Source of the DNA: Chryseobacterium sp. 52
GTDB taxonomy: Bacteria > Bacteroidota > Bacteroidia > Flavobacteriales > Weeksellaceae
Direction: 5' to 3'
Assembly (NCBI RefSeq): GCF_002754245.1
Contig: NZ_PEEX01000001.1
Location: 4,878,001 to 4,942,000, forward strand
DNA: 64,000 nt
Made by a program: the position numbers and the translations under genes. Shown here one piece after another: positions 18,279 to 28,347 of this stretch. The notes beneath the pieces are model-generated. The model made no database searches and was not told the origin of the DNA. It worked only from the letters and a program-made list of their open reading frames with translations. The stretch's first letter is position 1; each line of letters starts with the position of its first letter.

Positions 18279-18701
18279 TTATTCTTGATCTATGGTAGTT
18301 TTCTCAGATGAAACGATTTTAGAATAAATGATATCAAAAAGGCTGATGAAAAGAAAAATAGCTATTGAATTTACATACAGCAGCAGATTAAGCAGATTCT
18401 CGTCCGTCCGTTGGGTAAAATAAGTAAAGGGATTGGTTTGAGACCACAAAAGCATCAGCAGATAAAGAATTTCAAACAGGACAGCGACCTTCCAGACTGA
18501 ATTATAACTTCTATTGAAAATTAATAGGGTAATAAAGCTCACCAAACTGATCATCAGACAACCTATAAGTATTGCAAAACTCTGCAGAGCATGGCTTGAA
18601 GGCGTCAGTCCTATATATCTCACCGATTCACCCACCATTCCTGCATTTAAAAAGGTCATGATACCGAATATCAGTATACTTTTTATTATCAGATTTTTCA
18701 T
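18279..18701 (-). CDS. Small integral membrane protein of unknown function
   Basis: A 140-residue protein with four hydrophobic stretches (about residues 5-25, 38-60, 72-90, 103-125) and a short charged C-terminus. I do not recognise a family. It lies divergent from radA with a short gap, so the two promoters share 18702-18756. It could be a species-level hypothetical membrane protein. Confidence 0.65.
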   Translation of the reverse strand: MKNLIIKSILIFGIMTFLNAGMVGESVRYIGLTPSSHALQSFAILIGCLMISLVSFITLLIFNRSYNSVWKVAVLFEILYLLMLLWSQTNPFTYFTQRTDENLLNLLLYVNSIAIFLFISLFDIIYSKIVSSEKTTIDQE

Positions 18702-18756
18702 GTCCGAAAATTAATTAAAATTCCGAAAGGAGATTCATTTTTTTTAACTTCGCAGT

Positions 18757-20106
18757 ATGGCAAAACTGAAAACAGCATATTTCTGTCAAAACTGCGGAAC
18801 CCAATATTCCCAATGGATGGGGCAGTGTAAAAACTGTGGAGAATGGAATACTCTTGTGGAGGAAGTCGTTGAGAAAACCTCATCCAAAACACCTTCGCTT
18901 TCGAAAACAAAACAGCACGTTATCAACATTATTGAAGTTGAGACCAGCGAAGAACCGAGAATAAAAACACCTTCTGAAGAGCTGAACCGCGTCCTGGGAG
19001 GAGGTATTGTACTGGGTTCTGTAACGCTAATCGGTGGGGAACCCGGAATCGGAAAATCCACTCTGCTGCTTCAGCTTGCTTTAAAGATGAAGAAAAAAGT
19101 ATTTTATGTGTCGGGAGAAGAAAGTGCTTCACAAATCAAGATGAGAGCAGACAGGCTGACAGATGCTCAAAACCCGAACTGTTTTCTTTTTACTGAAACA
19201 TCTCTGGAAAAGATTCTTCACGAAGCTAAAAAGCTGGAACCGGATTTCATGATCATAGATTCTATTCAGACGTTACAGTCACAATCGATTGAAAGCTCGC
19301 CCGGAACCGTTTCCCAGATCAGGGAATGTTCTAATGAGATCATTAAATTTGCTAAAGAAAATAACACGCCCGTTTTTCTTGTGGGGCATATCACCAAAGA
19401 TGGCCAGATTGCCGGACCGAAGGTACTGGAACATATGGTAGATGTGGTTTTAAATTTTGATGGGGACAGAAATCATCTTTTCAGATTGCTTAGAGCCAAT
19501 AAAAACCGTTTTGGTTCAACTTCCGAAATCGGGATTTACGAAATGGTATCTCAAGGTTTGAAAGAAATTAGAAATCCTTCTGAGATTCTTATTACCAAGA
19601 AATTTGAAGAACTTTCCGGGAATTCTGTAGCGGTCACTCTGGAAGGAAACCGACCGATGCTTCTGGAAATTCAGGCCCTGGTAAGTACTGCGGTGTATGG
19701 GACTCCGCAAAGAAGTTCTACCGGTTTTGATGCCAAAAGGCTGAATATGCTTCTGGCTGTTCTGGAAAAGCGTGCAGGTTTCCAGCTAGGTGCCAAAGAT
19801 GTATTTTTAAATATTACAGGAGGGATAAAGACGGACGATCCGGCATTAGATCTTGCTGTGGTGGCTTCTATCTTATCTTCCAACGAAGATATTGCTATTT
19901 CTGAACATTTCTGTTTTGCAGGAGAAATCGGGCTGAGCGGAGAGATCCGTCCTATAGCTCAGGTTGAACAGAGAATTACAGAGGCTGAAAAATTAGGCTA
20001 CGAAAAAATATTTGTTTCCAACCTTAACAAAATTCCGAAAAGAAAATTCGGAATTAAGATTGAGGAAGTGAGCAAAATTGAGGATTTCCACGAAAGGATT
20101 TTTTAA
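18757..20106 (+). CDS. radA: DNA repair protein RadA
   Basis: A 449-residue RecA-like ATPase that promotes branch migration during recombination. It has an N-terminal zinc finger (Cys10, Cys13, Cys24, Cys27), a Walker A GGEPGIGKST (about residues 87-96), Walker B FMIIDSIQ, the RadA signature KNRFG (about 247), and a C-terminal Lon-like domain with GEIGLSGEIRPI. Length is normal. The next gene starts 10 bases after its stop. Confidence 0.97.
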   Translation: MAKLKTAYFCQNCGTQYSQWMGQCKNCGEWNTLVEEVVEKTSSKTPSLSKTKQHVINIIEVETSEEPRIKTPSEELNRVLGGGIVLGSVTLIGGEPGIGKSTLLLQLALKMKKKVFYVSGEESASQIKMRADRLTDAQNPNCFLFTETSLEKILHEAKKLEPDFMIIDSIQTLQSQSIESSPGTVSQIRECSNEIIKFAKENNTPVFLVGHITKDGQIAGPKVLEHMVDVVLNFDGDRNHLFRLLRANKNRFGSTSEIGIYEMVSQGLKEIRNPSEILITKKFEELSGNSVAVTLEGNRPMLLEIQALVSTAVYGTPQRSSTGFDAKRLNMLLAVLEKRAGFQLGAKDVFLNITGGIKTDDPALDLAVVASILSSNEDIAISEHFCFAGEIGLSGEIRPIAQVEQRITEAEKLGYEKIFVSNLNKIPKRKFGIKIEEVSKIEDFHERIF

Positions 20107-20116
20107 AAAAATAAAC

Positions 20117-21223
20117 ATGCAGCTTGAAAATATTCAAAAGTTTGTTCTTGTTCTGCTTTATGGCGGCCTGACTCTGCTTTCATTTACTGTATTGGTCAAT
20201 CCATTGAAAGTTAACAGAAAAGCTAACTGCTTTTTTGGGCTGTTTCTGCTGTTGTGGTCCAGCTATTGGATTTTAGATATTTTAAAATTCTGTGGCATTT
20301 TACCTGGTTCATTGTTTACATCAATAGTATACTCTGTACAGATATTCACTCCTATTCTATTGTTTTTCAGTGCAGTATTTTTCATTAATCCCAACTATCG
20401 TTTTAAAAAGGCTGATCTGGTCTGTTTAATTTTACCGGTAATTTACTGGATATTATTATTCTATTCGAAAGGAAACCTGATTATTTACAATGCTGTACTG
20501 CTCATAGATGTCGCTCATAATCTTCCTTATATTGCTCTTATTTATTTTAAGATCAGAAGGCATCAGAAAAGAATCGAGACCATCTCATCCAACACAGAAA
20601 ACATTGATCTTCAATGGCTTATCAAATTAAGTTTTCTTCTGTTTATAACTATTGTCATTACAGTTGGTTATGAGCTCTTTAATGCTTTTGTCTATAAGAT
20701 GCACCAGCATCTGGTCATGGATCTTTTATTTTTATTCATCGTCTACAGCACTTTGTATTATGTGCTCCGGCAAAAAGAAATCTATCCTGTGGATAAAAAG
20801 CAGCGTGATGAACTCCTGTCTATTGAACTGGAAAGTGAGGAAGAAGAAGCTGAAAGAAAGAAACTGATTCCCGATCATGAGCTTGAAGGTTTAAAACTCA
20901 GATTAAATGTTTTAATGGAAACAGAAAAACCTTATCTGGATGGAGATCTCAATTTACTGAAACTTTCAGATTTGGTTCAGATGAATGCTCATCACCTTTC
21001 TTATCTTCTGAATAATGGTTTTAATAAAAATTTCTTTCATTTTGTGAATACCTACAGAATAGAACATGCAAAAAAAATGCTCACAGATGATTCTTATCAA
21101 AAATTTTCTATGGTAGGAATTGCATTTGAATCCGGATTCAATTCCAAAACAGCTTTTAATACTATTTTTAAGAAGATGACCGATATGACGCCTTCGGAAT
21201 TCAGGAAAAAGCAAGAGGACTGA
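20117..21223 (+). CDS. Membrane-bound AraC-family transcriptional regulator
   Basis: A 368-residue protein with about seven hydrophobic segments in residues 1-215 and a C-terminal AraC-type double helix-turn-helix (about 265-366), including LSYLLNNGFNKNFFHFVNTYRIEHAK and a second helix pair near SGFNSKTAFNTIFKKMTDMTPSEFRK. The topology suggests it senses a membrane or extracellular signal. I took the ATG at 20117 because the in-frame codons before it overlap radA. Target genes are unknown; the methyltransferase operon follows in the same direction. Confidence 0.88.
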   Translation: MQLENIQKFVLVLLYGGLTLLSFTVLVNPLKVNRKANCFFGLFLLLWSSYWILDILKFCGILPGSLFTSIVYSVQIFTPILLFFSAVFFINPNYRFKKADLVCLILPVIYWILLFYSKGNLIIYNAVLLIDVAHNLPYIALIYFKIRRHQKRIETISSNTENIDLQWLIKLSFLLFITIVITVGYELFNAFVYKMHQHLVMDLLFLFIVYSTLYYVLRQKEIYPVDKKQRDELLSIELESEEEEAERKKLIPDHELEGLKLRLNVLMETEKPYLDGDLNLLKLSDLVQMNAHHLSYLLNNGFNKNFFHFVNTYRIEHAKKMLTDDSYQKFSMVGIAFESGFNSKTAFNTIFKKMTDMTPSEFRKKQED

Positions 21224-21304
21224 TCGATAGAAGTATTCAAAAAAATGGAATACCTTTTGAAAAACTCAACAAGATTAATTATTTTCACTAAAGAATTTAA
21301 AATA

Positions 21305-21973
21305 ATGAAAAACAGTATCCATGAATACTATAATCATCTTGCTGAAACCTATGAAGAAAACCGTTTTGGAAATTCTTACGGGAAATACATTGACCAACAG
21401 GAAAAATCTTTTTTAAATTCTTTTTTCAGACATAAAAAATATTCAAAAGTTCTGGATCTGGGTTGTGGAACAGGCAGACTACTTGAGTATGCTACCCATG
21501 GTACGGATTTCAGTGAAAAGATGCTTGCCATTGCAAAAGAAAAGCATCCGGGGAAAATAACGGCGATCGGAGAAATTTCAAAAATTCCGTTTGATATAGG
21601 ATTTGACTGTATATTCTGCTTTCATGTTATCATGCATCAGACTAAAGAAGAAACTGTGAAATTCCTAAGGGAATGCGATCTGAAATTAAATACTCATGGA
21701 ACTTTAATCTTCGATTATCCCACAAAAACCAGAAGAAAAGCGGTATCTTCCCAGGAAGACTGGCATGCGGGCAACAGCTTTACGGCTTCAGAAATCTCTC
21801 ATTTATCTGAATCCGGATGGACTACCAGGAACACTATTGGAGTTTTACTTTTCCCTGTTCACAGACTTCCGAAAGGTATAAGACGTTTTTTCCTGCCTTT
21901 GGATATTCTGCTGTGCCGAACTTTTCTGAAAAAGTGGGCTTCCTATCAAATTGTTGTATTGGAAAAGAAATGA
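21305..21973 (+). CDS. SAM-dependent methyltransferase
   Basis: A 222-residue class I methyltransferase. Motif I reads VLDLGCGTGRLLEYA (about residues 49-63), with a following acidic strand end (GTDFSEKML). It starts at the ATG at 21305 (MKNSIHEYYNHLAETYEENRFG), typical of small-molecule methyltransferases. Its stop overlaps the VanW gene start in ATGA, so the two are translationally coupled. Substrate unknown. Confidence 0.87.
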   Translation: MKNSIHEYYNHLAETYEENRFGNSYGKYIDQQEKSFLNSFFRHKKYSKVLDLGCGTGRLLEYATHGTDFSEKMLAIAKEKHPGKITAIGEISKIPFDIGFDCIFCFHVIMHQTKEETVKFLRECDLKLNTHGTLIFDYPTKTRRKAVSSQEDWHAGNSFTASEISHLSESGWTTRNTIGVLLFPVHRLPKGIRRFFLPLDILLCRTFLKKWASYQIVVLEKK

Positions 21974-22674
21974 AATGGATCTTAAAATTTTTGCCTGCCC
22001 CCTGGAAACTGCAGCTCAGAATACTGCAGCGGAATCTTCATGAGCACCAGTCCGGTTACCAATATCCAAAAGACTATGCTGCAAAAAGCATTGGTGAACA
22101 TCGAATAGAAATTCGCCAGACCATCAGAAAGGGAGAATTTCATGAGAATAAGATCCATAATTTACAAGTGGTCAGTGATAAGATCAATAATCTGGTGATT
22201 CAGCCGGGCGAAGTGTTTTCTTTCTGGAAATTAATAGGAAAGCCTACCCGGAAAAATAATTTCAAGGAGGGGCGGAATCTTATTAAAAATAATATATCCA
22301 GCGGATCTGGTGGTGGAATCTGCCAGTTTTCGTCCATCTTATATTACGCTGCACTTCAGGCAGGATTAAAAGTGATAGAAAGGTTTCCTCATTCAATCGA
22401 TATTTATAAGGATGATGAGCGTTTTACGCCATTAGGCTCCGACTGTACGGTGGTTTACGGGTACAAAGATCTGCAGATCCTGAACATTTCCCCCCATCCT
22501 ATTCAATTTCAAAGCGCTGTCAGTAAAGATGAGCTTTACCTTAGCTTAGTTTCTCCTGAAAAGATTTTTTTAAGCAATATTGATTTTAAATATAGGGAAG
22601 AGGAAGGAGGAGTTTTGGTGGAGACTCTTACAAATGGTGAGTTATTATCTAAAAATTTTTATATTCGTTTATGA
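21970..22674 (+). CDS. VanW-family protein
   Basis: A 234-residue protein with the VanW domain: a central VIQPGEVFSFWKLIGKP segment, then GGGICQFSSILYYAALQAGL and the RFPHSIDIY and PLGSDCTVVYG motifs. The family was named from vancomycin clusters, but most members, including this one, have no link to resistance and their biochemistry is open. It overlaps the preceding methyltransferase (ATGA) and the following acpH-like gene (ATGA), giving a tight three-gene operon. Confidence 0.9.
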   Translation: MKWILKFLPAPWKLQLRILQRNLHEHQSGYQYPKDYAAKSIGEHRIEIRQTIRKGEFHENKIHNLQVVSDKINNLVIQPGEVFSFWKLIGKPTRKNNFKEGRNLIKNNISSGSGGGICQFSSILYYAALQAGLKVIERFPHSIDIYKDDERFTPLGSDCTVVYGYKDLQILNISPHPIQFQSAVSKDELYLSLVSPEKIFLSNIDFKYREEEGGVLVETLTNGELLSKNFYIRL

Positions 22675-23267
22675 ATTATTTAGCTCATTCCTTTCTGACG
22701 TTTTCGGATGGACAGATCGTAGGACAGTTTCTGGAAGATTTCATCCGGAACAAAGACCGGTATTCTTTTCCGAAAGATATTCAGGATGGAATTACCTTGC
22801 ACAGAGCTGTTGACACATTTACAGATTCCCATCCAGCCATTCATGAAGCCAAAAAGGTATTTTCGCCTTTGGTAAGGCTGTATGCGGGTGCTTTTGTAGA
22901 TGTTGCCATGGATTATTTCGTAGCCACCGATCTTACCCTGCATTCTTTATCTGAATGGAAAGCGCATTCTTTGAGGGTATACAGAGTTTTGAACGAGCAT
23001 CAAGAATGGCTTCCCGAGAATTTCAAAATGATGCTGGCCAAAATGGAAAAAGATGACTGGTTGTATAATTACCGTGAAGACTGGGGGATTAAATTCAGTA
23101 TGCGGAATGTCTTGAATAAAGCCAAATATCTGGAGCCGGATATCCCTGTTTTTGAGGCTTTCCTGCAAAACAAACCTTTTCTTCAGGAATGTTATAATGA
23201 TTTTTTTCCTGACCTTCTCGCCCATGCTCAGGGCATTAATGAACATATTCAATTAGATAACCAATAA
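22671..23267 (+). CDS. acpH: Acyl carrier protein phosphodiesterase
   Basis: A 198-residue AcpH (DUF479) protein that removes 4'-phosphopantetheine from holo-ACP. The family opening MNYLAHSFLTFSDGQIVGQFLEDFI, the HD-like segment ITLHRAVDTFTDSHP and AGAFVDVAMDYFVA are all present. It is the last gene of the methyltransferase-VanW operon. A weak hairpin (23268-23295) follows. Confidence 0.93.
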   Translation: MNYLAHSFLTFSDGQIVGQFLEDFIRNKDRYSFPKDIQDGITLHRAVDTFTDSHPAIHEAKKVFSPLVRLYAGAFVDVAMDYFVATDLTLHSLSEWKAHSLRVYRVLNEHQEWLPENFKMMLAKMEKDDWLYNYREDWGIKFSMRNVLNKAKYLEPDIPVFEAFLQNKPFLQECYNDFFPDLLAHAQGINEHIQLDNQ

Positions 23268-23711
23268 AAAAACACCTACCTGTGTAAGTGTTTTAGCGTA
23301 TTTGTGTTATTAGAATCCGCTGCCTTAAATGTGGTAAATGGGAATTTCTACATGACATTAAAGGTATTATTTAAAAGTATTTCTTAATTATTCAAATATA
23401 TTTTCCGATCCCTACTTATTCAATTTGTCTTGAAATTTGATGATATTTTTCATGAATAAAATCATGGGTTGAAAATTGACATGCTCAAAATAAACCTACA
23501 CAAATATAATTTATTTTAAAAGAAAAACAAATATTATGAACGTTAATTAATAAATTAATATTTATACTTAAATTATCTTCATTAAAAACAGCAATCAATT
23601 AAAAATTCACTATTAAATAGAATTTTAAAGCAAATACAATCATTAAATATTAATCAATAATTAGTGATTTAATATTAATTAAAATACATTGCCCTGAATT
23701 ATGGAGAAATA
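23268..23711. other. Convergent AT-rich intergenic region
   Basis: About 440 bases between acpH and the convergent DUF6702 gene. A weak hairpin at 23268-23295 (AAAACACCTAC / GTAAGTGTTTT) may end acpH transcription. The remainder, very rich in A and T, shows no credible gene or repeat. Confidence 0.5.
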
Positions 23712-24227
23712 CTAAAACTGACGGTAAAGATAACGGTTGGGATAAGTAAGCTTCTCACTTTTACGCTGCCCGTTTACAATCACATGAACAATGTTGATCT
23801 GGTCGTCAAAAAGGTTGTATAGAAAACTGACGGCAGCTTCTACTTTTTTGGGAGATGCCACTGTTTCAGATTCCAGAAAAACATTGACCGATTCACTGTC
23901 TTCTTCATACCCTACGTAATTTATTTTTAAAAATTTCCCTTCCGTTTTTAACTTAAAATATTCTGCACAGTATTTTTCCAGCGCCTCATTAAGCTGAGCT
24001 TTATATTTCTCATCATTAAAATGAAAAGAACTGCCATATTTTTTTACCAATCCATTTTCCAGATCGTCCAGAAAAAATTTCCCGGTAATCTCAAATGACC
24101 TGGATTTTGAATTATAATTGATTTCAACAGAACCTACATGGTAGGGATGAATGCTTTCAGTTTTTGTAAAACTTTGAAAAACAGTTGATATCGTAAAAAT
24201 AAATATTAGAAAAAGCTTACCCGGCAT
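23712..24227 (-). CDS. DUF6702 family secreted protein
   Basis: A 171-residue protein with a signal peptide (start taken at the ATG at 24227, MPGKLFLIFIF; a longer start at 24263 is possible). The body (HPYHVGSVEINYNSKSRSFEITGKFFLDDLE ... NVFLESETV ... VHVIVNGQRKSEKLTYPNRY) matches the small DUF6702 family, which in flavobacteria sits with M1 peptidases and HupE/UreJ proteins. Both of these lie nearby (27702-30738), separated by the subtilase gene. Function unknown. Confidence 0.8.
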   Translation of the reverse strand: MPGKLFLIFIFTISTVFQSFTKTESIHPYHVGSVEINYNSKSRSFEITGKFFLDDLENGLVKKYGSSFHFNDEKYKAQLNEALEKYCAEYFKLKTEGKFLKINYVGYEEDSESVNVFLESETVASPKKVEAAVSFLYNLFDDQINIVHVIVNGQRKSEKLTYPNRYLYRQF

Positions 24228-24311
24228 TGATTGTATTTTAAGCAAATATAGAAAAAGCAGCAATTATACAACTGCTGCTTTTCTTATGATCTGCATGTCA
24301 TTTTCAGAGAT

Positions 24312-27300
24312 TTACTCTTTGACTACTTTTTTAGTCATTTTTGTATTGTCATTCAGTGTAATGGTAAACAGATATATCCCTTTTACCAGCTGTGATACAT
24401 CAATTTTACTTGCAGAAGTACTAACATCCGCTGTTTTAATTAATTTTCCGGAAGCATCGTAAATGGTTACGGTAGCTTTAGTATATCTTCCCAGCTTAAC
24501 ATTTACAAAATCCCTGGCAGGATTCGGTGTGATTGCAACTTCTGAATTAAGCTGCACCTCTGATGTTCCTAATACAGTAGAATTTGATTTCGCAAAGTAT
24601 CCTCCAAAACCTGTAGTCTGGAAACTTACTTCCCAATATTGATAGGTTTCATTCCAGACAATATCAGCAACATTAGGGTTAATAACAGTGGCCGGGCTTC
24701 CGAAAGAAGCAGTAGTCCCAATATTATTCATACTTGTCCCTGCGTATTTTTCAATGACAAGATTTGCTTTATTGGCATTATCTGTACTCGAAGTTGGTAA
24801 TTTTACAGTATTTGAAAGGTTATAAGCATCAAAATCTGCCTGCCTGAAGTATAAAGTAACCTTTCCCGTCGCTGCAGCTGCATTTATTGCAGGATTGATT
24901 TCATATCTCCTTGAAACATAATTGGCCTGTGCATTATCCACCCATACTTTTGAAGTAACATCTCCCGCAACTGTACTGGCTGTTTCTTTTTCTAGTCTTG
25001 AAATCAGCTGACAGGTATTGGTAAAATAATTATATCCCGAAGCGGCTGTCAGGACCTTCGTTTGATTGGATGTTGCAAGGTTTTTCACTTCCGCTACATT
25101 TTCATATACCGTTGCTCTCATCTTAAGATCAAAAGTTCTAGAAACCCATGCCGTTCCGTCCACAGAAGTTTTCGATCTGTTATTCACGACTGCATTTTCA
25201 GCTTTCATAGCTATTCTTCCGCTTAAGCCATTGACTACAATATAAAAATCCTGTCCGGTGACTACCTGTAAATTTAGATCTGAAAGATTAATATAATTCC
25301 ATGTAAATCTCTGAACATCATCTAACCAGGACGCAATGGTTTTGGTTGCTATAATCTCTCCCGGATTTCCATTGCTATCCACTTTTCTGATCTGTATGTT
25401 TACAGAAATATTACCTGGAAGGCTGCTTCCCGTTAGAAATGAGAAACCACCCAGTTTACCCGTTAATGTCGGGGTATATTTAACAGCAAGGGCCAGGTTA
25501 TCAAAGTAATAATTACTTTCTGTATTGGCCACAATATAAGGCTCATCATAGGTCAGTACTTCAAAATTAGATTTTACACATCCCAGTTCATCGGTAACAG
25601 CTTTATAAATATCCAGCTTTCCATATCCCCATCTCACATTGGGAATATTACCTGTTGCAGCATCTTTTCTTGCATTAGCAGTAAGGCGGCTTTTTACCTG
25701 TGCTGCTGTTAATCCAGGATTTGCCTGAAGCAGTAAACCTACAGCTCCCGCCACTCCCGGTGAAGACATACTGGTTCCCTGATTTTTCACATAGAAACTG
25801 GTTCCGTTAATAATATCCGTAGCTCCCGGTGCTGAATCAACTGATCTTGCCGAAATTACATTCTGACCGGAACCTGTAATATCAGGCTTCTGAAAACCAT
25901 CAACACGAGGTCCCTGTGAACTGAATGAGGAAATTGATTCCTGAGGGGTAGTTGTTAAATAAGCACCTGCAGCAGTATACCAGCTTGCTCTTCCCAGGTA
26001 TGCAGCTACAGTAATGGCATTGGATGCATTCCCAGGACTTCCTACAACATATTCATTATCTCCATTTTGAAGGGTTGCATTAATCCCTAATCCCTTGTTA
26101 TATAACCAGCCGTGAGCCGTGATCGCCTGGGTTCCGTTATTCGTTATTTCTAAAGTATAAATTCCTCCACAATCAGCTGTAGAACCGGCATTCCTACTGA
26201 CTATAAGATTTACATAGCGTTTGTTATTATCCGTACTCCAATAATTGTACATGGCTGCCGTAAAGCCTCCGCCTAATATACTGTGTGAAGTCGTAGTACT
26301 TATATTCTGAATATACTGCTGACCATCCGGAGTAGTCAGTTTTGCGGTAACAGCCGTATCATTATTAGCATACATCAGAAATCCAAATACTGAAGTGGCA
26401 GAAGTATTACTTCCTACCGTAACAGTATAGGTCTGTGCAGCATTGGGTTCTATATCAATTTTTCTGTGAAGATTGGCACCATAATCATTTCCTGCAGAAA
26501 TAACGACTACTCTTCCCGGAGCCGCCGTTGTGAAACTATTAACTGCTACTTCATGAGATGCTGTCCCGTCATGGGCACTTCCCTGGCCTCCGATACTCAT
26601 ATTGACAACAATCGGTTTGTTCAATGCGGCAGCTACATTCTGAAAATAGGTCAGCGCATTAATTGTATTGGTCGTAGGAAAGGACCCATTTCCACCTTTT
26701 ACAAAAACAATATCTGCATCAGAAGAAAAACCTTTGTGTCTTTTGTCTGCAAAGGCAGCACCGTTTCCTGCAGCAGTCCCGGATACGTGGGTTCCATGGC
26801 CATTTGTATCATTTTCACGAACAAAACCTGCCGGGCTACCATCCAATTCATCTTCAATCTGAGTTCTTGTGTACTCCACTCCTGTTGCAAACCCTGCGGG
26901 AGGTACTTCACTTCCCTGTGCCGTTAATGTCTGATCCCAGATAGAAACAATTCTGCTTTTCGTCTGGTCAGCCACTTTTCTGAAATCGGGGTGTTTCCAA
27001 TCTATCCCACTATCATAAATACCCACCAGAATTCCGGTTCCGTTATAAGCAGTGTTGTTGAAAGCTCCATCCTGCAAAAGACTTGCCCCGGACTGAGCTC
27101 TGCTCACATCGTTATGCAGTTCGTCAAACGTGGGTGCCATTACAGAAGTTACGTAAGGAAGCTGCATCAGCTTTTCAATATCTTCAATGGTAACCAAAGC
27201 TGTAGCAAAACCAGGGAGTTGACTTTGTACCAAAAAGCCGTCAGATTTTAGTTTTTCGGGATTTTTTGTATAAATAATACATGAATACATGGTTTGGGCT

Positions 27301-27569
27301 CCTTTGGAAGTCACTACCAGGTGCTTATCCAGCTTCATATCATCTCTTTCCAGTTCTTTTATGGCATTTCCTTTTGCCAGAATTTCTTTATTTTTCAACA
27401 AAACATCGAACCGGGAATCCAATTTCTGTACCTGTCCGTAAAAAGCATATGAGTACAATCCCAAAAAAGCAACTGTAGCATTCCTGAGAAACTTCGTTCC
27501 TCCATTCGGAATGTTTACTTTTGCAAGAAATAGTTTTTTAAAATACATATTATTCGTTTTTTTCATCAC
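24312..27569 (-). CDS. Subtilisin-like S8 serine protease with type IX secretion sorting domain
   Basis: A 1085-residue secreted protease. The catalytic triad is visible: Asp in DSGIDWKHPDF (about 184), His in NGHGTHVSGTAAG (about 256) and Ser in GTSMSSPGVAGAVGLLLQ (about 601). The insert between His and Ser is long, as in lactocepin-like or PA-containing subtilases. The last 75 residues (ITPNPARDFVNVKL ... YDASGKLIK ... GIYLFTI ... KKVVKE) are a T9SS type A sorting tail, so it should be secreted and anchored by the Por machinery, which is encoded elsewhere. It probably digests extracellular protein. It is monocistronic. Confidence 0.95.
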   Translation of the reverse strand: MMKKTNNMYFKKLFLAKVNIPNGGTKFLRNATVAFLGLYSYAFYGQVQKLDSRFDVLLKNKEILAKGNAIKELERDDMKLDKHLVVTSKGAQTMYSCIIYTKNPEKLKSDGFLVQSQLPGFATALVTIEDIEKLMQLPYVTSVMAPTFDELHNDVSRAQSGASLLQDGAFNNTAYNGTGILVGIYDSGIDWKHPDFRKVADQTKSRIVSIWDQTLTAQGSEVPPAGFATGVEYTRTQIEDELDGSPAGFVRENDTNGHGTHVSGTAAGNGAAFADKRHKGFSSDADIVFVKGGNGSFPTTNTINALTYFQNVAAALNKPIVVNMSIGGQGSAHDGTASHEVAVNSFTTAAPGRVVVISAGNDYGANLHRKIDIEPNAAQTYTVTVGSNTSATSVFGFLMYANNDTAVTAKLTTPDGQQYIQNISTTTSHSILGGGFTAAMYNYWSTDNNKRYVNLIVSRNAGSTADCGGIYTLEITNNGTQAITAHGWLYNKGLGINATLQNGDNEYVVGSPGNASNAITVAAYLGRASWYTAAGAYLTTTPQESISSFSSQGPRVDGFQKPDITGSGQNVISARSVDSAPGATDIINGTSFYVKNQGTSMSSPGVAGAVGLLLQANPGLTAAQVKSRLTANARKDAATGNIPNVRWGYGKLDIYKAVTDELGCVKSNFEVLTYDEPYIVANTESNYYFDNLALAVKYTPTLTGKLGGFSFLTGSSLPGNISVNIQIRKVDSNGNPGEIIATKTIASWLDDVQRFTWNYINLSDLNLQVVTGQDFYIVVNGLSGRIAMKAENAVVNNRSKTSVDGTAWVSRTFDLKMRATVYENVAEVKNLATSNQTKVLTAASGYNYFTNTCQLISRLEKETASTVAGDVTSKVWVDNAQANYVSRRYEINPAINAAAATGKVTLYFRQADFDAYNLSNTVKLPTSSTDNANKANLVIEKYAGTSMNNIGTTASFGSPATVINPNVADIVWNETYQYWEVSFQTTGFGGYFAKSNSTVLGTSEVQLNSEVAITPNPARDFVNVKLGRYTKATVTIYDASGKLIKTADVSTSASKIDVSQLVKGIYLFTITLNDNTKMTKKVVKE

Positions 27570-27701
27570 AATTATACAATATTTATCTTATAAGCATTTT
27601 AATTTAAAAGTCAATAATATTCATTAAAAAACCAATAAAAAAGAAAATAATTCACTTTATTGATATAAAAAACAAAAACATAATAATAATTAATATTCAA
27701 A

Positions 27702-28280
27702 ATGCAGGATTTTCTACTCTATTTAAACCTTGGCTGGGAACATATTATTTCTCTTGATGCCCTTGACCATCAGCTATTTGTTTTAGCCCTGATTGCAGTG
27801 TATTCTTACAGCGACTGGAAAAAAATTCTGATTCTTGTTACCGCATTCACTATTGGGCATTCCATTACTCTTACTTTAAGTATTCTGGATGTCTTCAGAG
27901 TACCATCTGCCTGGGTAGAATTCTTAATTCCGCTTACAATTGTCCTGACTTCACTGGATAATATTCTGATGAAAAATAAAAAACAGACCCTGATGCGGGC
28001 CAATTATTATCTTGCCCTGATCTTCGGACTCATCCATGGTATGGGTTTCGCGAATACCGCCAGGGTGATGATCGCTAAAAGTCAGAGCATTGCCATCCCT
28101 TTATTAGGCTTTAATATTGGTCTGGAACTGGGACAAATTGTTATTGTAATGGCTATTCTTATTCTTCTGTTTACCCTTCTCAGCATTTTCAAAGTCAATA
28201 AAAAAGACTGGATCCTGTTCGTCTCTTCAGGTGTATTTGCATTGGCTTTAAAAATGACTTTGGAGAGAATTCCTTTTTAA
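27702..28280 (+). CDS. HupE/UreJ-like membrane protein
   Basis: A 192-residue protein with about six membrane helices and the HupE/UreJ-type motifs HIISLDALDHQLFVLAL, FTIGHSITLTL and GLIHGMGFANTA, with several membrane His residues. Classical members carry nickel or cobalt, but this short flavobacterial group is found beside M1 peptidases rather than urease or hydrogenase, so metal transport is only a guess. It is followed by the M1 peptidase gene in the same direction after 67 bases. Confidence 0.85.
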   Translation: MQDFLLYLNLGWEHIISLDALDHQLFVLALIAVYSYSDWKKILILVTAFTIGHSITLTLSILDVFRVPSAWVEFLIPLTIVLTSLDNILMKNKKQTLMRANYYLALIFGLIHGMGFANTARVMIAKSQSIAIPLLGFNIGLELGQIVIVMAILILLFTLLSIFKVNKKDWILFVSSGVFALALKMTLERIPF

Positions 28281-28347
28281 ACTTGAAACATTTTCAATTT
28301 TTCAACTACTTATTATTATCTTTGATAATTATTAAATCAATTCGGTA